Positions 49,120-62,549 of a stretch of 64,000 nucleotides of DNA are shown here, piece by piece. This DNA is from Phoebastria nigripes (lineage: Eukaryota > Chordata > Aves > Procellariiformes > Diomedeidae): assembly GCA_035582835.1 (NCBI GenBank), contig JAYKAV010003066.1, positions 1,608,122-1,672,121 of the forward strand, written 5' to 3'. The notes beneath the pieces were generated by a model. That model was not told the DNA's origin and did no database searches. It saw nothing but the letters and a program-made list of their open reading frames with translations. Numbering within the stretch: position 1 is the first letter of the stretch; each line of letters begins with the position of its first letter. Made by a program: the position numbers and the translations under genes.

Positions 49120-52100
49120 CTATTAATGATACAAATTATATGAAATGTGTAAGTCTTCAATTTTGAGGTGACATCTTTTATAAATTAAATTGTTTGGTGA
49201 TAAGCTCTTTAAAACTTCCCCCGCAGTTCAAACCTTTCCATCAATTGATATCAAAGCTTCACAAACCATGAAAAATACATTCACTGGCATCATTTAACAA
49301 AATAACAACAGATTATTTAATATACTCCCTTAAAATTAACTGATTCTGAGAAAAGAACAAGGAAGGAGGTCTCATACAGTGAACTACTCAAAAGAACAGC
49401 AATGCCTACTTATTAACTAAATGACATCAAGTATTTACATATCTGCTAAAAAAATAGACTGTTTTAGTTTATAGCACCAGGGGACATGGTTCAGGTGTTA
49501 AATGAAAGTTGACAGTTTAAATACACAAAGAAAAGGAAGCTGGCTACCAAACCCTGCCTACTCCTGAGCCTCTTCCTTGGGTTCCTTTCAGCTACAACAT
49601 CTTTTCCACTTCACCACTGCAGCAAAGAGTTCCTCAAGTATCTGCTGTGAGCAGAAGAATGATGAAGGCTGAAGAATCTTGCTTACCAGTCTTTACACTA
49701 ATTATTCAGAACTCAAAATTCAGTTCTTCTAAGGTAAACTGCCCTATTTCCTAAAATAGTTATGACTAACTTAGGAAGGTAGTAGATGCCAAATTTTTCT
49801 TAAAAATACTATCACCACTCCCAAAATATGCATTTTTCAGAACTAGATACAAAGAATTAATGCCAATGTCCAAATATTTTGGAAGAACAATACAAATAAT
49901 TCTTCCAGATTTCAGAAGACAAGAGTTTTACAGAGTTCCTTGATCATAGATGCAAAAAGGAAGGAGGAAAAAAAAAAGAAAAAACCCCACACACATTCTT
50001 TTTATTCTTCTGAATACTCTGTGTGAATGNAAATGTCAGCATGGAATCTCAAGAATGGATTCAAAATGGATGTTTTTGAAATAAGTCTTCTGTCTTAAGC
50101 AAAATGTCGAAATGAAAAAAAAGCATGCCAACTCTGAAGTATGACTTCTAAGATTACCTGATGATAGTCCTTAATTGTGTAGCATACACAACATAAGCAC
50201 GTATGGGGTAAAATACCTAAAATCAAATAAAATGCTAGAATATTTTTTTTTTATAACTGAGTTACTTTAGGATTGTATAAACAATCTATTACAGCTAGGA
50301 GTAATTCACAGCTTCAATCAAATTAGCTGAGGGACATCAATTTAGGTTTTCTATCATATAGCTTTAAGAATGGATGGAACACAGAGTCCTCAGAATTAAA
50401 TTAACCTTTCCTCTGTCTTTTCAACACAAAAGTTTTTCAAGCACTCGTTAATTAGGAGAGAATTTCTTACATAATGAATAGCAGAGAAAGACTACTGAGG
50501 AGACCAGTAACAAAAGAAAAGCAAAATCGCCAGAAACTGTGATTACAGCTATCAACATTGATGTTAAAATCACCACCATTGTATTAAAATTTAAAAGCAA
50601 TACTACTCTGGCTTTAGATAAGCAATTAAAAAAAAAGTTATCTTTGCTTAATCTGTTAAAATTAATTTCTGCTTGCAGCATCTAAGGTTTTCTTGAAAAT
50701 AGTATCTCAGTACTTTCATCCAGGAATAACGTTAATTGAAAGCACACATTTGTACTAAAAAGAGACTTAAATTGTATTGATTTGGACCACATGTAGATGT
50801 GCCCCAAGTCCCACTGCTCCCTCCTATGCCTACTACTCACTTGGAAACCAACAGACTCCCTTCCAGACTCTTCCCCAGCTACAACTCTCAAAAACTACAA
50901 AACTGAATTTTGCTACAAAGCTATAGGCCATTAATACAGAATCACTTTAACCCCACATAAAAAGTCTACACTTGCAATAAAACCAACAGTCCTGCCCTTC
51001 CCCTTGCCTGCAGCTGCTCATTGCCAGGTAGAACTTAAATCTGTGTGGCTGTCCAAGGAGACAGATTACTTTTCAGCTTGATCAGTTCCCTAACCAAGCA
51101 AAAATCTTTAGCTTTCAATCTAAACCAGTTCCCTCATCCAGGGAACTGGCTGCCCAAAACGCTTAAGCATGCACAATGCGAAGAAGCAGCTGAGACTGCC
51201 TCATTCAATAGCAATGCAGAATGACCATATAAAGTCAGCAGGATAAACTTTATCCATGCATATTACTTCTCTGTTTGCTAGCACCAAATTCAGCCCTCTG
51301 ATCATGCTTCTGCCTGAAATGCAAAGTGTCGCTTCCCCCTCCTTCCCCTATTAGAAAACATGCTATTTCTCTAAACTAAGATTTTTCATGTAACGCCTTA
51401 CATTAATGTCAAAACATCTGTCACCCCTTTATGCTACAGAGAAGGAAAAAAATACATACACTTGAAATTATTACTGGTTGATACCTTGCAGGCTGATTTA
51501 AATGTATCTATATGAATCAATACAAAAATTTCCAAAGATTCTTTCTGAAGGAAAAAAAAAAACACCACCAAACTCAAACCCCGCAAGGTATACTCATGTC
51601 ATTTCCTGACTTAACAGTAATCTGTATATAATTCTGCAAGAATGACTTAAAAATGCAGATGTATTAGAATAATCACTAGTTCCCAAGAAGAAACCATGCA
51701 GAAGAAGATTCCTGTAATCTGTGAATGAAACCTGGCTGGTCTGTAGTGATTCAGTCCTAAGCAAAATTACAGGACTTTCCGATGTCTAAAAGCTAGAGGC
51801 CAAATTCTTAGCTAGTCATCCAATTTATAAGCAACAGAGAAAAATTAATTGCCCACAGATACGTCTATTTTTTTCTCCCAGGATTATAGAGTATAGGATG
51901 ACCCTATCCTATTCCAAGAATCCTCTTTACCTCTGAACTGCGTAATCTGGTCTTGTTTTGCACCAAACAGACCGTAACAAAAGTGTAACAGTGTACACTG
52001 TGGTGGATTTAGGAAGAAACTGAAGACATCTTTTGCCATCGATTTATACACTCGATGTATGCATGCTGCTGTGCCACCTTCTCTTTATGGAATCCTGCAC

Positions 52101-53716
52101 TCAGCGAACGTGTGCCCAGGGACTTCCACATCCTGGGAAATCCTGAGTTCTGAATTGCCACTAGGAGAATGCAGTACTAAAAGCATCACAAACATATTCC
52201 ACAATGAGATGGAAACCAAACTACAGTTAAAGTATATACTTTTTTTGTGTGTATACGTATATTTCTGTAGTAAGATCAGAAAGTAGAATCCATTGCAAAG
52301 GGATAAAACAACAAAGTTACATGCTGTTCATGTTCTCTCTGAGCCAAAGCAGAACCAAAAATATTGAGAGCAGGTGGCTAGAAGCTAAAATCCCCCAAAA
52401 CAGAACTACTTTCCTTTTATCCTGATNGAAAAATATTTTCTCAGGATGCTGGGACTCATGGATCTATTTCCTCTTCTTTTGCAAGAAACGCTGTTTTACA
52501 GGGAGTTCAGTAAAGAGAGGGCACAACCTAGAAACCAAGTATTTTTGTGGTTTAACACAACCTCCAACTTCAAAACTCAGAGTAGAACAATATGCTCCAT
52601 GAAACTGCCCCGTTTTGTAGTATCAAGGCTCTTTAGCTATCAGTGCCTACTACAGAGTAGTTTCACAAACATTTTAGTCTGGCATAAGCCAACACGATAG
52701 CAGAAAGAAGTGACCCTGCTCTCCCCTACCTTTGTCCCACCATACCTCCCCCACTTGCTCTGTGTTATTGAGAAAGTTCAAAATGCAAAATACATCCACA
52801 AACAAAATCACAAAAGTACCAAATGTGCTCATCAATCACAAATGTAGAATAGACAGCTGATTTGATCCTTGTTATCTTGAAGAAACATCTCACAAACAAG
52901 AAAATGCAGAAAGAAAATTTAGCAGGAGAGGCTCTAGTAAAGCACAAAGGAAAGGGCTAGAGGAACAGCAAATGCATTTAAGTTTTCAAATTTCTCAAAA
53001 TCTCAACAAATTAAACCCAAATGATGTAAGGTTTCTTAAAATGGGCTAAACATTTAGCTTCATCCAGTTCACGCGGCCCCATTACAGGAAGAAAGTTAAG
53101 AATTTAGAAAGTGCAAGCAATCACACTAGAAACTGCTATTTTAAAGCTTTCAGAACAAATCAAGACGTGAAGTTTAAAACACTAATGCAGCCTATCTTAG
53201 AAAAAGCCATGCTGGCAGGGTGTTCTGTTCATGGNGCTTGCCCTCTTCAGTTATGTATAACGAAGATCTTCACAGTGTTGCAAAGCTTTTTATATGCCAA
53301 CTTTCCAGCAGTCCCCAAACGCAATAGTGAACTAGAAACAAGCTTAATTAGAAATATTACAGCACTCACGGAGGGTAGCCTATCCAATCACAGTAAGATG
53401 TTAACAGTTTGTTAAAAGTAAAATTGGTGTGGTTCAAATTTTTTTTACTTTTATTTTAAACCTCGTTGTGCTGCTTTTTTCAACGTTCTTGCCAGATGTC
53501 TCTCTCTCTCTCTCCTTTTGATTTGTAAATAAACACATGATGAACTGCAAGCTACTTGCGGAACCAATTTATTCTGAACTTAAGGTATAGCAGTACCAAA
53601 AAACATCCCAAAACTGAACACACGGATATAGAACTGAAAGGTGGTAGAGGATCTAAAAGCTGCAAGATGCTTTGGAAAACAAGACAAATTCTTAGAACTC
53701 TGTTTCAAAATCTTAC
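49120..53716 (-). other. SEPTIN10: SEPTIN10 intron (about 4.6 kb)
   Basis: The intron is AT-rich, with no repeat element or exon recognised. A (TC)n run sits at about 53503-53515. Confidence 0.75.
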
Positions 53717-53903
53717 CTTGCTGTCTAGGCTTTTCATGGTTAACAAATCTAGGGTTTTTAGGGAATGGCCTGTAGGTGAAATGAAATAGAGGCAGACATG
53801 GATGCGAGTATCATGGTAGCTAAATAAAGAACGTTTAATTTTCAGTTCTTCCTGGAGATAGGCTTCAAATTGTGCATCTATATAATCCACTATTGGCTGA
53901 TAG
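53717..53903 (-). CDS. SEPTIN10: SEPTIN10 exon: GTPase domain after switch II
   Basis: This 187-base exon follows an AAATTTTATTTCTTACAG acceptor and completes a split serine codon. It reads [40 protein letters not shown] and [20 protein letters not shown], and ends SK in phase 0 at a GTAAGA donor. The blocks [20 protein letters not shown] and HVCLYFI.PTGHSLK.LDL are septin-specific. The residues agree almost throughout with SEPTIN10. Confidence 0.97.
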
Positions 53904-55414
53904 CTGTAAGAAATAAAATTTAACAACCAGAGATTAGCTACTCCTAAACAGAGCCAGACTAAGAAAGGAATTCCTCTTGTATTGTTTTGTGGATTTTTGC
54001 TTTACATGTCAAAAGGCTGCTCAAGTATCTACCCAGTACAGCAGAAACTTAAAGGTACAGAGTAATCTTAATTTCTGAAAGGCTACTCAAAAAAGAATTG
54101 CGCACCTAATACAGATAAAACATCTCCTAGCTACTATTAGTGAAAAAAGCTACATAAAGTTAGTTATGATTATAACCGATCTTCCCAAGTGATGTTTTAT
54201 AAATTTTTGCAATCAAGCTGTGCAACTGCAGAACTCTTAAGATACAAGGAAGATACAAGACACTCTTAGATACAATACAAGAAAAGAAAGAACATGCAAT
54301 TACCAGTACCAAGAAATAGGACCTCCTTTATCTTCTGAAGATGAAGTACTGTACATGAGAGAGCTCTTAAACAATAGACAAAAATTGAAAAGGAGGAATG
54401 TAAGAGAAGAATGTAAATCTGATATGCAATAAGTACAGCTTAAGTATACTTTATCCTACTTAAAACCAGCTTATAATCTGCTTTCTAAAAGAAAGTGTTG
54501 CTACATGTACAAGCAGCGTGCCCTTACATTTCTGCTGCTACACAAAGTTTATAAACCAGATCAAATGCTATCAAAATTCAGAAGTAGTTGTTACACACAA
54601 AATTAAAAGAACTAAAAGGCAGCTCCTATATCACACATCAAAACCTCTAATATCTATACTAATATCTGCTTGCATCTCATTCATCCAAGTCACTAGCAGT
54701 AGCTATTTTCCAATCATATCATAAGCCATAGCTCTCATGATAATCTTAACGTGACTCTCTAACCTTCGTTTATAATTACCACCATTTAGGCACTCATATA
54801 GCACAAAGGATTGCTAAAATTCTTTACAATTAAGGTGAAAGAAACAAAACCTGCAGAGAGACAGTTCAATATTTTATAATCTTCAATTCACAAAAGCAGA
54901 GACTCAAAAAAACTTCTGAAAGACACTAGCGTGGTACCTCTACATCTTCTGATTAAGCTGTCCAACATAAAAAACAAAGGCCTTCAGTAATCCACGTGAT
55001 GTTCCTTCCAGTTGAAGATCTTCAATATGTTCCAATCAAATTGTTAAAAACCCTATAGATCTAATCTATATAATCCACAGTACCTTATAACCTGTTTGGC
55101 TGTTTAAAAAGTCTCCCGTTGACCTTCTCCCTGCTTTCCTCCACCCCAAAAGAAACTCTAGTCACTATTGCACATTTTATTTACATACATTTATAAAAGA
55201 TTATATCATAAAGAAAGGGGCAGAGTTCATCTGATTTTTCAAATCATTTCCTAGATGAGAAGAAAAACATATTTATTTTGGTACACAGAGAAAACAGTTA
55301 AACAAGTATTTGGAACATATGTAGGACAAATATTTACTACAAAGCCCAAAGAAAAACCAACTTGCAATTGAAGACCAAAACTTCTGCATACCATAGCAAC
55401 AAGAGGGCACTTAC
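53904..55414 (-). other. SEPTIN10: SEPTIN10 intron (about 1.5 kb)
   Basis: The intron is AT-rich and nothing distinctive was seen in it. Confidence 0.8.
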
Positions 55415-55610
55415 CTGTCTTCTTTGTTTATCTGGTCACCAAATCCCACTGTATTTACAATGGTCAGCTTCAAAAGAACGTTACTTTCCTGGAGTTCATA
55501 AGTCTGGGGCCTAAGTCGTACACTTGGCAGAAAATGCGTTGACACAGGATCATCAAAATTGGTGTTAAACAAACTGTTTATCAAGGTTGATTTCCCACTT
55601 CCAGTTTCCC
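55415..55610 (-). CDS. SEPTIN10: SEPTIN10 exon: P-loop and switch regions
   Basis: This 196-base exon joins in phase to a G from the previous exon, giving the P-loop [17 protein letters not shown] (G1). It continues through [20 protein letters not shown] (switch I region) and [20 protein letters not shown] with GDQINKED (G3/switch II). The G1 lysine and serine that bind phosphates and Mg2+ are intact. From memory, human SEPTIN10 has GETGIGKS at this position, so the fifth P-loop residue differs. SEPT6-group septins bind GTP but are reported to lack hydrolysis. The exon ends AG|GTAAGT. Confidence 0.97.
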
Positions 55611-56346
55611 CTAAAGTTAAACAGAAGGGTTGGGGAAGACATTTTGCACATCAAATAAATACCTACTAAGCATAGAAAGTGTTATCACAGCAACTCGACA
55701 AATTTACACAAAAACTTGTCAGATGATTTATCTGAGCACAATGGTTGCCTGCATTCCTTTTTCATAATGAGCACTAAGTATCTTTTAGTTAATTTTTTCA
55801 TCCTACAGTTAAGAGAGAGTTACCTGCTAATGAGTAATAAGCAGAACAGCCTCCTGACACTTTGGTTTCTTTAAAAGTATGAACTAATTTCCTAGAGATT
55901 TTAAAAAGCTAAGTAACTAGCTGTGAAACCACGGGGTTCAACACAGGGTTTTTATGAATAAGGGTAAAATACTAGCACAAACATTTGATAAGTACAGAAA
56001 TACTTCAGTAGCACCACCTTGGAATTGTCAGATTTTTTGATCTGAAGCTCTCTGTTACAGTAAAAATAGAGTGTAGCCCAGTTTACTCAAAAGAATCCAA
56101 GAAGTTGCCCTTAAATCAATAAATGCATGGCATCCATTTTCAACATTTTTGGTGTTCATATTGTTTATGAAAATGCTAAATATAAAAACAAAGGATGGAT
56201 ACAAATAAGCAAAGCTGGGGGAAGGGGTGGAATTATAGTTCATGCTTAACATTAAAGAGTTTAACATTGCAACTGGATTTAAATTTCAGTCACTTCCTAA
56301 GGATGGGTATACTATTAAAGCCTTAAACCACCCAGATACTACTCAC
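55611..56346 (-). other. SEPTIN10: SEPTIN10 intron (about 0.7 kb)
   Basis: This is a short AT-rich intron preceding the P-loop exon; no other feature was seen. Confidence 0.85.
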
Positions 56347-56464
56347 CAATGCAAAGAATGTTGAAGCAGAAGCCCTGCTTGATGGATTTTTTAACCAGTT
56401 GGTCAGGTAAACTACCAAAACCAACATGCCCGGACAAGGATAAGGTTCGATAGCCATCATTTTG
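56347..56464 (-). CDS. SEPTIN10: SEPTIN10 exon: N-terminal septin motif before P-loop
   Basis: This 118-base exon follows the acceptor TTTTTCTGTAG and starts in phase 0. It reads [20 protein letters not shown], then [19 protein letters not shown] and the first base of the P-loop glycine, ending at a GTGAGT donor. [24 protein letters not shown] is the SEPT6-group signature just upstream of the GTPase core. It contains no methionine, so the start codon must lie in an upstream exon. Confidence 0.96.
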
Positions 56465-56700
56465 CTACAGAAAAATAATTTTAAAATATGTTAGTGAAGT
56501 GAGTTGCCAAGCAATTAGCAATGGCAACAAAGGAACTCTACTAGTAAGCTAGAACTCATTCCTTATGATTTACATGAAACCAAGAAAAGTAAAAGTCTGA
56601 AAAAAGCTCTGCCAAATCAACTTTATTCCATGATTTGAGAAAACATTCAAATTTACTTTACAGAACTATTTGCAGGCTCAAAGTGAAGTCCACGTTTTGG

Positions 56701-56701
<1 letters not shown>

Positions 56702-56731
<30 letters not shown>

Positions 56732-56732
56732 C
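56702..56732 (+). repeat. (AAAAC)n microsatellite
   Basis: Five to six AAAAC units in a row lie in the first clear SEPTIN10 intron. Confidence 0.92.
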
Positions 56733-59661
56733 ATGAAACATGAATGAAATAAAGCAGACAAGCCCAACTGAAAATGTAAACTGAAAACTGTAGACAGAAA
56801 ATAGATCAGTAGGTTTGCTCTTAGAAATGAAGAAAAAAAATGTTAAAAAAATTTAATAGGCAGAATTCAAAATAGAGATCATAATCACAGGAAGGTGTAT
56901 GTTATCAATCAGAACTCATTCTGAGTAGCTGGAATGGAAATTGTTATTTATGGAAAATCATACCTTATCTACACACCAGAACTCTAAGAGATAATATTAT
57001 ACGTATTATTAGAAATGTCTAGAAGTACACATTCCTTTTCAAACGTCAGCTAGCAATCTAGCATCATGACATCAAGGCAATGAGCATACTAAAAATGCAT
57101 AAGATTAAAAGGAAATATCTTGGTTCATACAAATGAACTGTATTTTTAAACAAACATTCCATATCAAAAGTGTAAACAGTGACAGGTCCGTGCTATTCTT
57201 TCTCTTATGTTTCCAATCCACATGCCATTACTGGTTCCTGGGAACATGTATATAGCTAACAGTAGGAAAATTTTTATTTAACACTTACAAGCCCATAAAA
57301 GTGCCACCTTTTACAACAGGTATGCATAGCAAGTTTCAGAATTCTTGTAACTAAAAGGATATGGACATTCCTCACAGTAAATACTCATCCTCTTCTTGTT
57401 TTGCACAGGACTTCTTGCGTGGGACTACAGACTGCACTAACTCTCATTTTAGACTATTATAACCAGATAACTCCATTTTAGACTAGTATAATGAGGAAAA
57501 ACGTGTAAGCAAAGCGAACAATTTAAAGAGAAAATATGACATCTGAGGGCTATAAAAAAACCAACTGTTCATTCAAAGCATGTCTGAAAAAGAAATTTCT
57601 CAAGGTATTCTACCANATGGAAATTACTATTAAAAAGGGCTGAGAAACACTGAAAACTATCAGTATCCTATCCATTTAAAGACAAGTGTATCTGAGACAG
57701 AGTGGCAGCACATCTAACAACTATAGTTTCACAGTCTGATATTCAAACCACCTCTATCACCACCAATATAAGACAGTTCCTCTAAAACAAACCATTAAGC
57801 CTCCACACCGAAAGCCAGCGCAAGAGGCTCAGCATAACTGTAGAAGGGAAGCCTTTCATCTTCATGTCACCAGCCTAAATCCAAACCGTGCTGGGCTACC
57901 CTCAAAATCCCTGCATAGCCATTTGTTACTCTCCAACAAAAAAACCCTAGCAGAAAGAACTTTATTTCCTTCCAGTCCACGTGGATTTCAGTGGACAAAC
58001 CACCAATACCCACAACCTTACTGACCATTTCCAGAGGTCATTAGAGTAACTACCACGTCATCCACAAGAGACTATGTCAGGACTAAAAAGCNTTTAGGTG
58101 AGGAAACTGGTATTACAGCTCTATTCGCTGTACAAAGCTAAGTGGAGAAACAGACGACTGGAGTCCTCATAGCCATTAACTCCGTAACTTCATTTTCAAA
58201 AGGAAGGGAGAGATTAATTACAATTTAGCAATTAAACTCAAGAGTTTACTGTTTTCTGGAAACAAAAATCAACAATAATTAGTTCTTCCACTGTTATATT
58301 GGCTGTTTGTCACTGAAAATTTGACCAAATTTCTGTGTGAAACAGAGGACAATGAGAAATAATAAACGTGCAAAACAAGGTGCCTTCTCTGTGCTTTGCT
58401 TAGAAAGCTAAGGCTATGCTTGTAACTCAACAGACATCTGGCTGTATCACTACTTAAAAATTCATATCAGACGTCCAAGACAGTTACTTTCTTTCTATTT
58501 CTAAGTTTCTCCCAAAGATGCTTCTTACGGATATGTATTGCAGTCAGGAAAGAGAGTAACAATTTCTGCAATAAGTATTTATGCAATTGCCAAGATACTC
58601 TGAGACATCTCAAATTTGCTGCTATTTTAAGATAGCGTATTTCATCTTTCTTCAGTACATAAGTTAATTTAATGACACTACACAGTTATGAGTGAAAATT
58701 AAAACCATTTTTCTGGAAATGTAAATATATAAAAGTACAGGGCATGTTCTATGTCATTTCAGACACAAGACAAAAAATTGACACAAGACAGAAAAGTCCT
58801 GGTAAGTTGTAAAAACAGATTACAGAACCTGGTACTTAGAAGAAGTTCCCCAATAGAGAAATTGTGTTTTATGCACAGCTTTCTTCAGCGCTGTCCTGCG
58901 GGAGGAAGAGACGTATCACCTTCACTTTGTGCATGCAGAGATGACACAAAGATATTAGTTGAGATAATAAAGGGAAAGACTAAGAGAGCAAGAACATGAA
59001 TCTCATTCACCCCACGTGTAATTTAGCACCTTAACCACAAGATCACTCTTTCTAGTTCTTTCTGTCAGAGGTAATGACACAGTAAACCAAAAAAACTAAC
59101 CATCACCCCCCAAAACCTCATACGTTCACCAGCTGAGTGTGACCCAACAATGAGAACGTCAGCAGGAGAACATACATAACCACAGGATAGGGGAGAACAA
59201 GAATTTCAAGCAGAAATAATATTATTTATACCATCCATGAGAACATGTTTTAATGTCTTGTCCTAAGGTTGTCGTTTTAAAGAGAAGACTGACAAACTGA
59301 AGGATGATCAGAAAGGGATAATTCAGGGTCTCAAAAATCATTTTTACAGAGAAATAGTACAGAAAGATAGACTATCTAAGTTCTTTCAAGAAAATGGCCA
59401 GAGTTTACTTGATTACGGTACAAATAATGAAGAGATTTCTGGTAGCACACACATGCAAAAACAAAAAAACAACACTACATTAATAGCAAAATTTTAAAAG
59501 CTAGAGATGGAAAGATGCATTATCTATTTCTATTTAAAAATATATATCTACTTTTTTTAGGGATTTTAATGGCTATTAAACTGTTCAGACAGTTGTCCTA
59601 AGACACAATGAAGTCTTCAGGAATCGGCTTCACCAAAAATGCTGCAATAAAAGCTCTTAAT

Positions 59662-60051
59662 TTAGACTACAAAACTTTCAAGAAATATTGTGCAGCTCAA
59701 CTTGAGACACTCCCAGACACGCTGATTTAGAAGCTGACGTTCTTGCATGTTTATACTTCTGTTCTCCATGCAACAAACATTACAGGACTGAGAGCTACTG
59801 TTCTCATTTGGAGACTCGCCTCCCTCCGCCTTCCTTACGGAAGAATCACTTTGTGAACCTGTTCCATCTGACATCAGTTGGAGCATTCTCTTAATAGAAA
59901 AGCAATAGCCTACATTTTTCCTCCTGAAATTTTCCAAGGGCATCACATGTCTCTCCCCGAATGCCAGTACCTCATACAGCTTCACTCTGCTATGGTCTAA
60001 TAAATACGCAGAGAAATTAAATCCACAGAACTGACCACGTGATGCCTGCAT
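59662..60051 (-). other. Unassigned open frame, possible alternative SEPTIN10 first exon
   Basis: A 129-codon frame with an ATG start runs on the minus strand; the full-length product matches nothing I recognise. Within it, an ATG at 59872-59874 opens MSDGTGSQSDSS and reaches a TCC|GTAAGG donor at 59839 in phase 0. That phase is exactly what is needed to join the septin exon at 56464. The serine/aspartate-rich, short N terminus is of the kind seen in septins. There is no CpG enrichment here and the ATG context is weak, so a chance open frame remains quite possible. Confidence 0.25.
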
Positions 60052-62549
60052 TCTTACTACTTTTCAAAGAAATAATACGTCATCCAGTTGAAAAACATGT
60101 TACTACCGTTATTACCAGGTTAGAAAAATGGTGACAACTCAAAAATTAAGAAATGTAAATCATGCTGAAAGCAATTAAGTCACCATACTAGCCAGTCTTT
60201 TGAAATTAGTATCCGTTGGAGGGAGCAGCTAAATTATGCTTGAAGACAACATCTCATCCAACTTTATTCAGTGAACAACTCAAAGCTTGTAATCCGAATG
60301 CTACGAGAGCTGTAATAGTCCTGTAAATACTTCCTGTTTCTCACGGCTTTCTCAGAACTCATACTCTCATCAAAATAGCACACAATATAGATCGCTTGAG
60401 ATGGTCCCAATCACATCTCACTCCTTCCCGCCCCCGCTTTTTAAAGGGTTGGTAGCATAGCTTTCACAGAACTGCATCTGGATTTCTGCAAACTCAGTTA
60501 ATCAATTATATTGGTTTATATAAAGTCCTCTTGCCCATTAAAAACAGCATGCAAAGAAAAATCACTGCCTGAGACAAAAGTAACATTTAAAAATTGGTTT
60601 TTTTCTTTCAGAAACAAACTAAAAAAAATTAGTTATCTTTTAAATTTGCCACCTTTTTCAGGCTAAAACTGCACAACACTGGGCCATTCCACAGCAAAAG
60701 CTGGGTCTCAGACTACACGCATCTCCCTGCATAAGCCTCCTGCAGAACCAGACTTGCAGTCCAGGCAAATAACTAGCTTGCCACGCGGCTTGTAGAGATG
60801 ACTGGAATTTGCCCTCCAAAGCTTGAAGAAAAAAAGTAATTGATGGTCGTGTGCACAGGCAGGAGGCCAGGGTCCTGCCAGGCCCAGGCGGCTACGCAGG
60901 CTGCGCACAGGCCCTCGGAAGGATGCTGGGCATCAGCCATGAGGGCGGACGACAGCACGTTAACGTGCCCATGGACACTGCAAACACGACTCTTTCAGAG
61001 CCCTGAGTTTTCCACTATCATGAACAGGTGTGGACATTCATTAAACCAAAATATCTATTTTAATCTGCCAGTAACAAATTGCATTACTCTCTTACAGTCG
61101 ATTACTTTCCTAATAACCAAAGTTACATTTAATCCAGTAAATATCAATGCTGCTATTGCCTCCTAACACATGGGGTAAGTAGGAAACTAAACAGATTTTG
61201 GAAGCGAGTAGAAAAATACTTTCCATTTTTGGGTAGTCAAAATCTAAAATGTAGATGTGTGGTGTAGGCATGCATACCATTGACATCTCTCGATGTGGAT
61301 ACATGCGTGAGAGAGAGAGACAGAGAACAGGTGGGATGAGTGGAGGGAACAGAAAGGAAACCTTGGCAAAATAACACAGAAGAGAACAGAAAATATGGGA
61401 GGATGAGGTAGAAAAAATACAAAGAAAGAAAAGTCATGCATGAAGATGCAGAGTAAGAAAGGAGATACATTAAAAATTACATGGATTTAATACATCAGTC
61501 TATTCTATAAAATAAAAAGCAACACACAGGAGTCAAGTAGGGAACAAAACATTCCCCAAAAAGGTGTGTAGCAAAAAAAAAGGTATTGGCCAAAAGACAA
61601 TTCAATGAAAACTCATTTGACAATTTCACTCACAGTTATCATGTAATTTATTCAGTATGACAGAAACAGTAGACAGCTTTTAGGGATTGGTCCAAACATC
61701 AGAAGCCCAGGATTCTTCCCTCATCTCTTTCAAATGACTTCTTACATGGCATTCTGGTGCACCAACTATCTTCCTTTTCCAGCCCACTTCAACATACAAT
61801 GCAGCTGAAGTTGCCTTAAACCATACGTCGCCACAAGATTTCCTTCATACATGTATATATGGAGAGACCTCAGAAAGAACCTTAAAAAAAAAAAAAAAAG
61901 GTGATATTTTTGCCCTGTGTTTCTGTCTGAAGAAATCTGAGGCAGGACAGAATCTTCCTGAAAGCCCTGAAATCACCCAGGATGGGCAGAGGAAAAAGTG
62001 ACAGCCTTGTCAGTAGAGAACAGGGGACACAATATGCAGGTTGCTTCTGAAGACAACTTCTGGACTGTACTTTGAGGTATTTAGGAACGAACAAACAAGC
62101 AGAGGCATTTTGCTAGTTTTCCAGTTGTGATGAGGTGATTTCACAGACAGCAGCATATTCATTTGTAAATGCCACTAAGGCCTCTCTCTCTTCACCAACA
62201 GGCGTTTAAGTAACTTGACAATCTAGCACATGTAGTACCTGTTCCTCCGTTGCTGCCTACGGATAGATATGGCAAGGGGCAGCAGGTGGGGAATCAAGAC
62301 TTGACGATAGAAAAGAAACCAGTTCCTCACAGCTAGTACTCCACATGCCAGGCAAAGGATGATGACGACAGTCCTGGTTCAGATGGGACCGATCAGCTAC
62401 TGCTACACAGAAGGAGAAAACGTTCGGTTTTGTGGTCCGCACAGAAGGGCCTCTCTCGACCTGTGTGTTTTCAAGGAAGGAAAAACAAAGAAAGAAACTG
62501 AAATCTGGCACCGCGCTCCGAGATGACCTTGACACGGAAAAATACTCAC

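Larger units (their letters stand above)
56465..62549 (-). other. SEPTIN10: SEPTIN10 5' intron region (about 6.1 kb)
   Basis: This stretch lies between the first clearly septin exon and the candidate upstream exon. It contains an (AAAAC)n microsatellite, a minus-strand open frame at 59662-60051 with an internal phase-0 donor (a possible alternative first exon), a GA-rich run near 61310-61325 and an A run at about 61889-61904. No CR1 copy is present. Confidence 0.7.
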
